Origin: Ovis canadensis | Lineage: Eukaryota; Chordata; Mammalia; Artiodactyla; Bovidae | Direction: 5' to 3' | NCBI RefSeq assembly: GCF_042477335.2 | Contig: NC_091249.1 | Span: 51,692,001-51,756,000, forward strand | Length of the DNA: 64,000 nt | Shown here: piece after piece, positions 22,031-37,545 of the stretch | Numbering within the stretch: the stretch's first letter is position 1 | Layout: every line of letters starts with the position of its first letter | Translations under genes and position numbers: made by a program | Notes under the pieces: model-generated | Told to the model about the DNA's origin: nothing | Seen by the model: the letters and a program-made list of their open reading frames with translations, nothing else | Databases searched by the model: none

Positions 22031-22920
22031 TATGCATGGAGACCCAGGGATGGTGACAGTCCTCCCAGTAAGGGGAGGACAGTAAAGCAGCCAATGAAGT
22101 CTTCAAGAGACTCCTTATCTCCTTCTGGAATGTGGACTCCTTGAAAACAGGACTGTGGCTGTCATGAACATGGCCATGGGTCCTCAGAGCCTGGCACAAA
22201 GTAGGCATTGGTAAGACTTGAATGAACGCATATCTGGTGTATATGGTCTTTATCCTTGACGGCTAAGGAAGAGACTGAGGCCAGGGACTCCCCAGGAGTG
22301 TCTGTGCATTTTTGAGTCTCAGCGGAGACTGTTTTGGGTGTGCACATCTTTGAAGTCTCTGCCCCCTGCCCCTCCCCCACTCCCACTCCTCCCCAGCTCA
22401 GGCTTTCCGGTCCCTCAAAATCAGCCTCCACACAGCTTTCCCTGGTCTGACTGTGTCCCTCCACTGAGGATGAGACCCAGCTCCTTGTAGGATGATCAGG
22501 CCTCTCATGTGTGGCCAACTCAATCTCAAGCCCCTAGGAACCCTCTGGTTCATGCTCTTCCCTTGCTCTCTACAACCACCATGCCTGCCTTCAGCCTGGA
22601 AATCTCCAGGGCTCACTGCCAGCCTGGTGAAGCCCTGCCTCCCCTTTACGCTCAATTCAGAGGGTACATCACCCATCAGCAAGCCTTATTTCTCCCTCTG
22701 CCCTACTACTGTCTGAGTCACTTCCACCACACAGGACCACATGGAGCTGTAATTATCTGCATTCCACTTGCCTGCTCCAGTGGACTTGAACCTACTGGTG
22801 GCAGAGGTCAGCGCTGGGTCACATATGCCCCTGGAACCCAGCACAGGGCACTGGTGTTTGCTGTAACCTGTGTTTGAGGATCTGTGCGGACCTGGGCATA
22901 CTACTGCCGGGAGCCTTGCT

Positions 22921-23125
22921 GTCCTTAGTCGCTCAGTCATGTATGACTCTTTGTGACCCCATGGACTATAGCCCGCCAGGCTCCTCTGTCCATGGGATTC
23001 TCCATGCAAGGATACTGGAGTGGGTAGCCATGCCCTCCTTCAGGGGATCTTCCCGACCCAGGGATCGAACCCAGGAATCCGGCATTGCAGGTGATTCTTT
23101 ACCATCTGAGCCACCAGGGAAGACC
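22921..23125 (-). repeat. Bov-tA SINE next to DOK3 3' end
   Basis: Reverse copy from CCTTAGTCGCTCAGTCATGT to TGAGCCACCAGGGAAG, ending about 60 bases beyond the DOK3 poly(A) signal. Confidence 0.88.
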
Positions 23126-23184
23126 TTAGGGAGGAGATAGCACTGTGGGCCGCGAGGCTGGACACAGAGGAGAACTAAAAAGGC

Positions 23185-23190
23185 TTTATT
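23185..23190 (-). terminator. DOK3: DOK3 poly(A) signal
   Basis: Minus-strand AATAAA, 179 bases downstream of the DOK3 stop codon. This gives a short 3'UTR of roughly 200 bases. A Bov-tA SINE begins about 60 bases further on. Confidence 0.85.
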
Positions 23191-23368
23191 GCCAGCAAAT
23201 CTGTACACTGTACATGGGGGATGGGGTGGGGTCCTCCCCAGGCCTCCTACCTCGTCACTCCAGGCTAGAGTGAGTGTGAGGGTTGCATCCCCAGATGTCT
23301 GTTGTCCCCCCTGCCCTCTTGTCCCAGGGAGAGTGCCCTCCTCTCTTCGGGCGGCCACGCCCAGTGCT

Positions 23369-24049
23369 TCAGGGTCGGTCGCAGGGGGCCGGGCCCTTCT
23401 TTCGCTCTCGGCTCAGAAACGTCACCAGCTTGGCCTTGAAGCCTGAGTGCGCACCCGGGCGGCCAGACCCCGCGGCCTCGTCGCCGTTATCCGCCAGCTC
23501 CAGCTCCAGCAGCCGCCGGTACTGGGCCTCCAGGCTGCTGTCGTGGGCCGCGCCGGGCCAGCCCAGGTCCTGGCTGTTGTGGTAGATGGGGCTGTCCGGG
23601 GAGCTGCCGCCGCCCTGGCCCTCTTCCACCAGCTCCCGGCAGGCGGCGTCGGGTGCGCACAAGTTCTCGTACAGGTGTTCGGCGGCGGCGCTCGGGGGCC
23701 CGCTGGCCCGCTTGCACACGGACGCGTAGAGCACTGCCGGCGGCTCCTCGGAGACCGCGGGGCCCAGCAGCGGCGGCAGACTCTGTGGCCCGGGCTCGGC
23801 CGCGCGCATCTTCCGCGAGCCCGGCCCCTCGGGCCGCCGGGGCCCCTCCCGCAGCTCGCCTGGAGGCTCCAGCGAGGGCAGCGAGGTGGCCCGCGGCAGA
23901 GGGCAGGGCCGGGGCCCCGGGAGCCGCTCCCGCTGGCGGGCGATGGCGGCGGCCACGGCCCCGCACAGGTCGCGCGCGCGGGCGCTGCTGAAGGCGAAGA
24001 GGCCCTCGCCCGAGTCGCAGCGGCGGCCGGCTTCAAACGAGAACACGCC
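23369..24049 (-). CDS. DOK3: DOK3 last coding exon: PTB end and tyrosine tail
   Basis: 226 codons and a TGA stop at 23369-23371. After the PTB end (about residue 255) comes a Pro/Arg-rich tail with VLYASVCKRASG (Y323), EHLYENL (Y342), SPIYHNSQ (Y371) and EAQYRRLLEL (Y392). It closes with a basic end, FLSRERKKGPAPCDRP, that is well conserved in mammalian DOK3. The exon reads openly on the opposite strand too, an effect of its GC content and not evidence of a second gene. Confidence 0.95.
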   Translation of the reverse strand, partial: GVFSFEAGRRCDSGEGLFAFSSARARDLCGAVAAAIARQRERLPGPRPCPLPRATSLPSLEPPGELREGPRRPEGPGSRKMRAAEPGPQSLPPLLGPAVSEEPPAVLYASVCKRASGPPSAAAEHLYENLCAPDAACRELVEEGQGGGSSPDSPIYHNSQDLGWPGAAHDSSLEAQYRRLLELELADNGDEAAGSGRPGAHSGFKAKLVTFLSRERKKGPAPCDRP

Positions 24050-27000
24050 CTGGGCAGGGGGCGGCACGAGGAGTCAGCGGTTTGAGGAACCGCGCGCCAC
24101 CCGCCACCCTTCCCTGCGGGACCAGCGGGGCGGCAACCCAGCACCTCACCTTGTCGGAGCCGAACTTTCGCAGGAAGCAGTAGGGCCAGGTGTAGAGCGC
24201 CTGCGGGTTGGCTGGTTCGCTCAGCTGGATAGCGTCCTGGCCCAGCCGCAGGAGGTAGGGCCCCTTCAGCTGGCAGCGGGTGGCTGCCTCCGTCCTCTGC
24301 ACCACCACCGGGAACTCACCCACTGCAAGCACCGGCCGTGAGGGCCACAAGCACACTCCCGGGGTGGGGTCCCAGAAAGCTTCCCGCCCCGGGTGTGCTG
24401 GGGCTAAAGCTGCCTCTGTAAACTCTGCGACTTACCTTCCTGCCAGGAAGAGTAGATGGAGTTCTCCTCCATGGGGACCAGGCTCCTCTGCCGGGCATCT
24501 ACCTCCCCAGATCCTGAGGAACTGTCCCCCGTGCCCTAGGGAATGGGACAAAGTTAGAGGTTGGTGCCTCTCCTCCCCATCCCATATCCTTTCCCTGGGG
24601 TCTGTGATGAGCAAGGGCACCCAGCAACCTGAGTGCCAGTCCTAGTTCTGCCTGTGACACAGTGCAAGGCCCTGGGCACCACTCTGAGCCTATTTCCCCA
24701 CCGGCTGCCCCTTTTAGGGTGCTGAGAGCTGTAAAGCAAGGGCACACATGAAGATGTCCTCCATCGCTCCTGAGGTTGGCCAGGGACTGGGCCAGTCTGT
24801 CTGTGTCCCTGACACCTTGGAGCAGTAAAGGGGTGGGAGCATCAAGGGTGGGACCCACGAGTGAATGGCCACCGTTCCTCCCATCTTTGACCTCTTTCTC
24901 CATCTTCCCCGACGTTCTTCAGGCTCTGACCCTGAGCATCTCCATCATGACCACCTTGGCTCATGATACCTTGTGCCATGCCATGCTAAGTCACTTCAGT
25001 GTCCGGCTCTTTGTGACTGTATGGACCATAGACCACCAGGCTCCTCTGTTTGTGGGATTCTCCAGGCAAGAGTACTAGAGCAGGTTGTCGTGCCCTCCTT
25101 CGGGGATCTTCCCAACCCAGGGATTGAACCCAGGTCTTCTGCATTGCAGGTGGATTCTTTACCATCGGCGCCACCAGGGAAGCGCCAGGATACCATAGCC
25201 AGGGTCAAATGCAATGGCTTCCCACTGGTCTCTTTGCTCCTGTTTATTTACCTTTTTTTTTTTTTTTAATCAAAAGAATTGTGGTGAAATACGCAGCATA
25301 AAACTGACCATTTTAACCATTTTAAAGTCGATGGAGATGTAATTCAGAACTTTTTCATCACTTCAAATGGAAATCCTGTACCCATTAAGTCTTTACTTTC
25401 TATTCCCTCCTCTCCTCAGCCCTGGCAACCCGTAAGCGGCTTTCTGTAACTATGGATTTGTCTATTCTGGGTATTTCATGTAAATGGAATCGCACAGTGT
25501 GTGGCCTTTAGTGCCTAGTTGTTCTGACTTAGCATGTTTCCAATGTCCACCCATGTTGTAGCATGTATCAGTGCTCCATTCTTTTTAAGTAATGTTCTGT
25601 TGTATGGATAGACTACATTCAGTTTATCCATTCATCCGTTGATGCACATGTGGGTTTGCATCGTTGGGCTACTATGAAGAACGCTGCACTGAAGATTCTC
25701 ATGCAAGTTTTGTTTGAACACCTGTTTCAGTTCTCTTGGGTCTACGCCTAGGAGGAGAATTGCTAGGTCATATGTTAACTTTGTTTAATTTTTGAGGAAC
25801 TGCCACTCATTTCCTTTTGGCCCATCAGAGACCCTGCAAAGCTTTAAAAACTCAGTTTCTGGGTCCAACTCCCCAGAGGCTTCTCCTCTTGTGTAGAATA
25901 AAAGCCCAGACTCCACAAGTGGCCCAAGGCAGGTTCAGTTGGCTCCCACCAAGTTCTCCACCATTGCCTCCTCCTGGGTCCCCTCTCCCTTCTTACTCTG
26001 TGGCCACACTGGCCTTTCTGCTCCTTGAACATCAAGCTTTTCCCTGCCTCAGGGCCCTTGCCCACGCTGCTTTCTCTTTTCAGGAGCCTTCTCAGACCGG
26101 TGTTGAGGACGCTCTTTCTTCAGATCTTTGCCTGGTGGGTTATTTGCCCTCTCCTGAGAAGCCTTCCTGGACCATCCTGTCTAACATCCCCCCACTCACT
26201 CATGGTCCCACTCAGCCTCTCATATTCTCCATAGCATGCATGGCAATCTGAGATTTGTTCTCTGGGCTTCTGGGCTGTATCCCAGGCTTCTAGGTGCTTG
26301 CCGAGTGACGGGACGTGAACGAGCATGGAGATGAACAAGGTGTGGGTGAAATGGTCTTCCCGGCCCGCCCCTGGATGCCTTACCCACCTGCCCTGTGCTC
26401 ACCGGGAAGGCCAGCTGACAGATGGGGCCCATCCATGCCTGGCGGTGCTCTGCGGCCAGTAGGTGGCTTCGCTCCGTGGTGGTGAGCAGGAAGGCACCTG
26501 TGTCCCGGGGGCAGCTCTCACCATCAGCCGGTAGCACAGAGACGCAGTCAGCCAGGCGGATGATCCTCCGTTCTCCCCGCCGGCCAGGCCCCGCAGACCT
26601 GTCACCTGCTGGCCCTAGGCCACCATCCCGGACCTCCCAGCTCTCTAGCCGGGCCACGCCTGAGGGGCCTCCTGCATAGAGTAGACCCCATACCTTCCGC
26701 CAGGACTTCTGCAGGAGATAAAAATGGGGGAGATGACCCTCAAGTGGCAGTTCCCAACCTGCAGCAGCTCAACCCCACACAAGCCATTCAGCCAGTGCTC
26801 CTGGCTACCCAGGGTGGCCTCCGCCTCCCCACTCCTCAGGCCACGTGAAAGCAAAGTGTTGTCCAGTCGTGTCCGACTCTTTGTGACCCCATGGACTGTA
26901 GCCCACCAGGCTCCTCTGGCCACAGGATTTTTCCAGGCAAGAATACTGGAGTGGGTTGCCATTTCCTTCTCCAGGGGATCTTCCTGGCCTAGGGGTTGAA

Positions 27001-28093
27001 CCCAGGTCTCCTGCACTGCAGGCAGACTCCTTACTGTCTGAGTGGCTTTTTTACCATCTGAGCCACCAGGGAAGCCCAGGATGCCTTGCCAGAGCTGGCA
27101 TGGCAAGGGGTACAGTCTGTACTTGGAGTCAGTCAGCCCCCACATCTACCCCCACAATTTCCCAACTGTGATCCCCATAAGCACTAGTATCTTCGTCTCT
27201 CAAAGGTCATGAGGGGGGGCTTCCCTGGTGGTCCAGTGGCTAGGACTCCATGCTCCCAGTGCAGGGGCCTGGGTTTGATCCCTGATCGGGGAACTGGATC
27301 CCACATGGGGCAAGTAAAACATCCTGCACGCCACCACTGAGACCCAGCATGGCCAAATAAATAATAAAATAAAATACTTAAAAAAACAAATGGTTATGAG
27401 AACGCACAAGGTTGGGGCTTCTACTGGGTACTATCTAGTGGCTAGAGCAGACCACCTGCACCCCTGCTTTGTCAGTGCCCCCACCGCCTGCAAAGAAAAG
27501 GTCAATTAGGCCATGGGGCAAGGGCTGGGGTGGGAGGGAGGCCTCGGTCTCATGATGGCAAGGAAGGAAACATGCAAATAATTCCGAGCAAAGGAAACAG
27601 ACGGTTTATCTGCCTGGGCAGCAGCTGCGGCTGAGCTATGGGTGTGCAGGGCCCGCGACCTGAGGACAGGGCTGGGAAGAGCTGAGCCCTCTTGGGCAGG
27701 ATGGAGCTGCACTTTTAGGGGCTCCTCCAGCTCAGCCTCCAGCCCTCTCAGGGGCCACAGTGCCACTGGTAGACGGGATGGAAGGCTGTTGGATTAGCCG
27801 CTCCCTCACCTCTGCTCTGCCCCATTGGTGGCATTACCAGCTCCCTGCTCTTGGCTTCCCACCTGTAAATGAGGCAGGGTCTCGCTGAGGCTGAACTTCT
27901 CCACACCCAGGTTGGACTCCCCACCCTGACGCCTACCCTCTTTCTCCCAGTCCTAGTGGCCTGTCCGAGTCTGGGGCAGAGGCCCACTACCTGTCCTAGG
28001 CGGCCACCTGGCAGCCAGGGTCCCCACCTTGCCGAACTTGATGTGCTGCTGGTAGAGGATGCCGTCCTTGACGGGGGTCTCCAGAGGCTCCAT
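23369..28093 (-). CDS. DOK3: DOK3 (downstream of kinase 3) adaptor, complete
   Basis: Adaptor acting at the inner plasma membrane of B cells and myeloid cells. In this family PH and PTB domains target it to membrane and phosphotyrosine, and tail tyrosines recruit inhibitory partners and Grb2. Coding exons: 28028-28093, 26403-26708, 24436-24535, 24150-24322 and 23369-24049. Phases sum to 1326 bases: 441 residues plus stop. The start at 28091-28093 gives MEPLETPVKDGILYQQH, the DOK-family opening. PH domain about residues 5-120; IRS-type PTB about 155-260; Pro-rich tail with Y323, Y342 (LYENL), Y371 (IYHNS) and Y392. Both YxN motifs fit Grb2 SH2 ligands. The last exon is unusually GC/CpG-rich. 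A candidate acceptor 35 bases upstream of the ATG (exon from 28128) suggests at least one non-coding exon further right. Confidence 0.96.
24150..24535 (-). CDS. DOK3: DOK3 linker and PTB-domain exons
   Basis: Exon 24436-24535 encodes a Ser/Gly-rich linker and the conserved ENSIYSSWQE segment. Exon 24150-24322 encodes VGEFPVVVQRTEAATRCQLKG through LRKFGSDK, the first half of the IRS-type PTB fold. The PTB is completed by GVFSFEAGRRC at the start of the last exon. The arginines of RTEAATRC and RKFG are typical phosphotyrosine-pocket positions in DOK PTB domains. Confidence 0.93.
24977..25187 (-). repeat. Bov-tA SINE in DOK3 intron
   Basis: Reverse copy: GCTAAGTCACTTCAGTGTCC through ACCATCGGCGCCACCAGGGA. 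It lies between DOK3 coding exons 2 and 3. Confidence 0.86.
25250..25800. repeat. Old L1 LINE 3' region in DOK3 intron
   Basis: A long T-tract (25252-25267), then L1M-like sequence: GTGGTGAAATACGCAGCATA, TGTAAATGGAATCGCACAGT, CCATGTTGTAGCATGTATCA and TTCATCCGTTGATGCACATG. Diverged and non-coding. Confidence 0.65.
25870..26260 (+). repeat. L2 LINE 3' relic in DOK3 intron
   Basis: Keeps the L2 order TTCTGCTCCTTGAACATCAA, GCCTCAGGGCCCTTGCCCAC, TCAGATCTTTGCCTGGTG and GAAGCCTTCCTGGACCATCC. Confidence 0.65.
26403..26708 (-). CDS. DOK3: DOK3 PH-domain exon
   Basis: 102 codons in frame 0, starting KSWRKVWGLLYAGG after a CTCCTGCAG acceptor and ending at QLAFP. It carries the conserved Trp of the PH core (KVWGLLY), the basic RRGERRIIRLADC strand, and the C-terminal helix with QAWMGPICQLAF. 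Its upstream flank contains a minus-oriented Bov-tA (26844-27078) about 135 bases away. Confidence 0.94.
26844..27078 (-). repeat. Bov-tA SINE in DOK3 intron
   Basis: Reverse copy from GTGAAAGCAAAGTGTTGTCC to CATCTGAGCCACCAGGGAAG, with a short duplicated segment (TTACTGTCTGAG / TTACCATCTGAG) near its tRNA-like end. Confidence 0.86.
27215..27390 (+). repeat. CHR-type SINE, short
   Basis: GGGGGGCTTCCCTGGTGGTC start, GGTTTGATCCCTGATCGGGG box, AAATAAATAATAAAATAAAA tail. Confidence 0.78.
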
Positions 28094-28128
28094 GGCGCGG
28101 CCGGACCCAAGGCCGCCACTCCGAGGAC

Positions 28129-30100
28129 CTGCAGAGACTGATGACGGGTAGGAGGGGAACTCCTCACACTTCCCCTTCTGGCCACTTCCCCCTCCCTCTG
28201 TCCAGAGCGGCAGCTGCAGGACTGGGGGAGGGGAGCCCTGCCTACACCATAAAGGAGCTAGAACGGGGTGGGGAGGGCATCCCATATTTCTCCCTTGGGG
28301 TTCCAGGTATCCCACTAGGGCCAGGCAGGGACCTCAGACCACCTGAGGGCAGATGATCCCTGCCTGTTCCGGTCAGCTGGGTGTGAGCTTCTGACCCCAG
28401 GCTGGCTCCCGAGTCATGAGCTCCGACCCCTCCCCCATCCTGGGGCAGTTGTGTACCCTGGGTCCTGGCATGCCCACAGCCTGGTCCCCACCTCAGGACC
28501 TTACTCTAGCCAGATGGGCAAACTCCTTGCCTTCCCATTCAAGAGTCCTAGTTGGTCGGCCTGTCTTTGTGCTGGAAAACAGTTCTAACAATCACTTGGT
28601 CCTCTCCATTTCACAGCTCCTGTCTGTTGCCAGCCTTGGCATCTTCCCATTGAACCATGGCCCCACCTGGGCCCATCAGGCCCTTTCTGCCATGCCCAAA
28701 CAACCCATCCCTCCCCTTCCTAAACACTGCCTGGCTCCCAGTGCCCTCAGGTCTAGCTTGGACTCCTGGGCCCAGCACTCGAGGAGGATTCTCTCCTCTA
28801 CCTCCCCACGCCTGGCCCCTTCAGGGCACCTCTCACCGTGCTCCTCAGGGCACTGGGCCTTCTCCCTCTGGCCTTCTTCCTCCAGGAGGCCTCCCTTGAC
28901 CACCCCACGCTATCTTGAGAGCACAAAGGCCCCAGCCCTCATGGCACGGCCCCAGCCACGTGAGTGTGGCACGCCCCTGCAGAGTTCCCTGGAGATCTCA
29001 CGTGCTTTTTTTTTTTTTAAGCTTTGCTTCTTACTGGGACTCTTTCTAAGCCTTGCCTTGCTGGAGGCCAGTTATCTGAGCTCTGCATATGAATCTGAAT
29101 TCTGGAGACAGCCTTGTGTCATTTATCCCGTGCCACTTCTAGGAAGCAATGTGTGAACAGGCCAAATACTGTTTGGGGGTCACATGTGGGTTGTGTAGCT
29201 TCTCAGGCAGGAAATCGAGGGCCTCATTCACCTGGCTTTGTGCCCATTATGGCCCAAGCAGCCCCAGACACCATGTCCTTTGCATTCTCATTGCCATTTC
29301 ACCGATGAGGAAATCAACTCAGAAACATTAAGTAACTTGCCCAAGGCGACACACCAAGTGGCAAACAGGGCTCGAGCAACGGCTGTCCCGCTGGGATAAG
29401 CGCGTGGCCTGCGCACGGAGTGTCTGGCGCAGAGGAGCTGCCACCAGGGCTCTTCTTCTATCGACCCCTAGCAAGAAATCCTGGCCCCTTTGCCAGCAGT
29501 CCCGAGACAGCAGCCTGCATTTATTCATGGCTGTTATTCATGGCTGATCTGTCTGTCCCACTCACTTGTGAACTTCCCAGAGGGCATCTGTCTGGCTCAC
29601 CTGGGTCCTGAGCCCAACACATAGCTGGGTCAGTGGGTGCATGTGGCCTAGGTGGCAGTCCTATGGCATTTGCTGCCCACTTGGCAAACAGCAGAGGCCT
29701 TCCTACTGGGAGCCTGCGTGGGCAGGGGGCCTGAGACATGATGTCTCCAAAGGGCCTTAGGAGAAGCCCTGGGGAACTTTACACACTGACAGGAAGAGGG
29801 AGGCTGGGGCAGGCCTGGAGGTTATAACAGCCAACCAGAAAGACCAGAAACCCCAATCAACCATTTTCCTTTGGTCTATCAGGGTGGTCCTTCTCTGAGT
29901 CACAATAGAAGAAATTTACCCTAAGCCTCCACAGGAGGCCCCAGGCAATCAGCTCCTTTCACAGCTCAGTACCAGCAGGTTTTGGCAGTGGTGGTGGGAA
30001 ATACCAAGGTCCAACCTCAGAAGGGCGCTGGTGGTCAGTGGGTGAGGCCTGCCCAGGGAGCACGGGGCAGACAAGGTGAAACACAGAGGCTGAGACCAGA
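28129..30100. other. DOK3-DDX41 intergenic region
   Basis: Holds the presumed DOK3 promoter and any upstream non-coding exon, but I cannot place a transcription start. An MIR relic lies around 29270-29380. A long open frame on the plus strand at 28416-29156 has no recognisable domain and is rejected as a gene. A T10 tract at about 29009-29018 may be the tail of an old retroposed copy. The rest looks unique. Confidence 0.5.
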
Positions 30101-30111
30101 AAGGCTTGTGC

Positions 30112-30117
30112 TTTAAT
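30112..30117 (-). terminator. DDX41: DDX41 poly(A) signal (ATTAAA)
   Basis: Minus-strand ATTAAA, the commonest variant signal, 227 bases after the DDX41 stop. No AATAAA occurs between them. The 3'UTR also carries a TG-rich microsatellite at 30245-30271. Confidence 0.75.
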
Positions 30118-30244
30118 GGCAGCTAGGGTAAAGGGGAGCAAAAATAGTAATTCTGGGGGGCATGGGGAGCAGGCAGCCAGGTCCAGCCTGGCCCAACCCA
30201 GGCCAGCTGAGCCGAGGTTGCTGTCTTCTTGTCCACAGGGCGGA

Positions 30245-30271
30245 TGTGTGTGTGTGTGTCTATGTGTGTGT
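30245..30271. repeat. DDX41: TG microsatellite in DDX41 3'UTR
   Basis: TGTGTGTGTGTGTC then TATGTGTGTGTGTT followed by G7, read on the plus strand (CA-rich in the mRNA). Likely polymorphic. Confidence 0.8.
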
Positions 30272-30343
30272 GTTGGGGGGGCAGTGGTGGCGGCTGGAGC
30301 TCCAGGGACAGAGGCCCCTCGCGGAGGAGGGGTGGCAGCCAGC

Positions 30344-35640
<5,297 letters not shown>

Positions 35641-35649
35641 CCTTTGCTG

Positions 35650-35661
35650 CACGCATGCGCG
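35650..35661 (-). promoter_or_regulatory. DDX41: NRF1-like palindrome next to DDX41 start
   Basis: The minus strand reads CGCGCATGCGTG, one base from the NRF1 consensus YGCGCAYGCGCR, starting ten bases upstream of the ATG. NRF1 sites near the transcription start are common in housekeeping promoters. Function is inferred. Confidence 0.5.
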
Positions 35662-36024
35662 CCACAGTAAAACCCCGCCCCACCTATATGAGATCCAATC
35701 AGATGTAAGGAAGCGGACGTCGACACCTAGCAACGACCTCTGAGTGCCGGATCGCGCAGAAGGACAAATTTTCTCCTGAGCGTCGGTCGCGCGGTGCTGT
35801 GTCCCCGCCCACTGTAGGTGGCTACGCAGCTGTTGCCGGGGCTGAGGGCGAAAGCCTCAGGCAAGACATTGTGTGACTCTGCAGGATTTCGAGCACGCGC
35901 TGAAAGCTCAAACCGAGCCGGGTAGAAGCGTGGAAACCGCCGTTCCCGAAGAGGGAGGCTTGCCGGCTGCCCAGCCTCGCCCAGGGCGTGACGTCACTCG
36001 GCACGCCCCCCCGCTAGTGGACAC

Positions 36025-36040
36025 TGCGCCCTCTCGTGGC
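36025..36040 (+). promoter_or_regulatory. CTCF-like motif upstream of DDX41
   Basis: TGCGCCCTCTCGTGGC fits the classical CTCF core (GCGCCCTCTNGTGG) with C at the variable position, creating a CpG inside the core. It lies at the outer edge of the DDX41 CpG island, about 385 bases upstream of the ATG. Confidence 0.6.
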
Positions 36041-36621
36041 CGGGGAGCTCAGAGACCAGGCTAGCTGGAATCCTGACCCGGACTCTATCCAGCCCCTATT
36101 AACCCGCACCGGCCAAGGCAGGTAGGGCAGGATGGGGCTTGCAGAATAAGCTGACTGTTGAGAATACTGCTGGTGTTATCTGTGTGAAACACCTATGTTC
36201 AGAGTGGCGAGATAAACAAAACGATGGCTGTGGTTTTAAACTGAGGGCCTGTATATGTACGCAAACGATTATTATTGTAAATGCCGTAATAGAGTAACTG
36301 GGGAACCAAAGACTTCGAGGAGACCTGGATCTGAAGTTAGAGGGAAGTGAGGAATCTCAGAGCTGCTGGGAGGGCAGGAGAGGGAGAGGCTTCCTGATAC
36401 AGGGGCTAGCAGGAGTCAAGTTCTGGCCATGCCCAAGTTTCTCAGTGAACAAAGAGATGTGGCCCGTGTAGGGTAGGGTAGTTAAGAGTTAAGGCTGGAA
36501 AGGTAGACCCAGAGTGTGCAGGGCTGACTGTCAGGGTAATTTCAACTTTTAAAGAGGATAGGTTAGTGCTGTTCTTCTCTTCCTTTGTATGTTAAGAGTG
36601 TGGACTGGACATTGTGCGGTG

Positions 36622-36829
36622 TGAAAGTGTTAGCCGCTCAGTCATATCCACCTCATTTGCAATATTGCTGGTTGTACCCCTCCATGCTCTTCTGTCCGTG
36701 GAATTCTCCAGGCGTGAATACTGGAGTGGGTTGCCATTTTCTTTGGGGAACTTCCCGACCTAGGGACTGAACCTGGGTCTCCTGTATTACAGGCAGATTC
36801 TTTACCATATAAGCCACCAGGGAAGCCCA
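36622..36829 (-). repeat. Bov-tA SINE
   Basis: Reverse copy from GAAAGTGTTAGCCGCTCAGT to TATAAGCCACCAGGGAAGCC. Confidence 0.85.
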
Positions 36830-36907
36830 AAGAGATTAGGTGGAGAGATAGATAACTGGTCTTAAGAACTCTCCTAAGACACAAAAAGTACCACTTTTGG
36901 AATTAGC

Positions 36908-37035
36908 ATAAAGGCAGGCAATTGGCAACCCATTCCAGTATTCTTGCCTGGAGAATTTCATGGACAGAGGAACCTGTCAGGCTAGTCCATGGAGTCGCAG
37001 AGTTGGACACCACTGAGCAACTTACACACACACAG
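36908..37035 (+). repeat. Bov-tA SINE, 3' part only
   Basis: Starts in the middle (GGCAACCCATTCCAGTATTC) and ends AGAGTTGGACACCACTGAGC followed by a CA stretch. The tRNA-like head is missing. Confidence 0.8.
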
Positions 37036-37266
37036 GGCAAACTGTAAAAAAGTGGCTTCTCAGCTGGAATGTGATGGACTAGGTGGTATTTGTAAGAAAG
37101 TGTTATTTCAAAGAGGGAAACAAGTGAGTAAAAGTTAGGAGCCCTGAGGGTGCCAGACCTCGCTGGAGACTGAGGTCATCAGGTGTGGCTGGAGTGTGCC
37201 AGAGGCAGGAGCCAGACTTGAACAACCCTGAACACCATTCATAGAGCTCTTTTTCTGTGGGAAAGG

Positions 37267-37545
37267 GCTTCTCTGATAGCTGTTGGTAAAGAATCTACCT
37301 GCAATGCAGGAGACCCCAGTTCAATTCCTGAGTCAGGAAGATCCGCTGAAGGATAGGCTACCCACTCCAGTATCCTTGGGCTTTCCTTGTGGCTTAGCTG
37401 GTAAAGAATCTGCCTGCAATGTGGAAGACCCGGGTTCAGTCCCTGGGTGGGTTCAATCCCCTGGAGTAGGGCATGGAACCCACTCTGGTATACAGTCCAT
37501 GGGGTCGCAGACTCAGACATGGCTGAGAGACTTTCACTTTCTGTG
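37267..37545 (+). repeat. Bov-tA-type SINE with doubled head
   Basis: GGGCTTCTCTGATAGCTGTT opens a first head that is cut short at GCCC/TACCCACTCCAGTATCC. A second head then begins (GGGCTTTCCTTGTGGCTTAG) and runs to GACTCAGACATGGCTGAGAG. It may be two insertions or an internal duplication. Confidence 0.78.

Larger units (their letters stand above)
15441..23160. other. PDLIM7-DOK3 intergenic region
   Basis: No gene recognised. 15441-16260 is unique-looking, partly CpG-rich sequence upstream of PDLIM7. 16260-18050 is mostly an L2 LINE relic interrupted by an inverted BovB 3' fragment. 18380-18620 is an L1 tail, 18756-18900 a CHR SINE and 18955-19160 an MIR-like stretch. 19460-19595 is a MER5-like relic that runs into a BovB fragment. 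20940-22030 resembles L2 in reverse orientation, and 22330-22870 is L2-like. A Bov-tA closes the interval at 22921-23125. Open frames in it match repeats or lack support. Confidence 0.7.

Noticed and set aside
23447-24085. 212-codon plus-strand frame over the DOK3 last exon
   Set aside because: Shadow of the CpG-rich DOK3 exon, with Ala/Gly/Arg bias and no recognisable protein.
28416-29156. 246-codon plus-strand open frame upstream of DOK3
   Set aside because: Pro/Ser/Leu-rich, no domain, runs through a poly-T tract and shows no splice or promoter context. GC-rich sequence gives long chance frames.
36622-37545. Direct and inverted repeats suggesting a CRISPR-like or palindromic array
   Set aside because: The repeats are Bov-tA SINE copies in both orientations, with no regular spacers.
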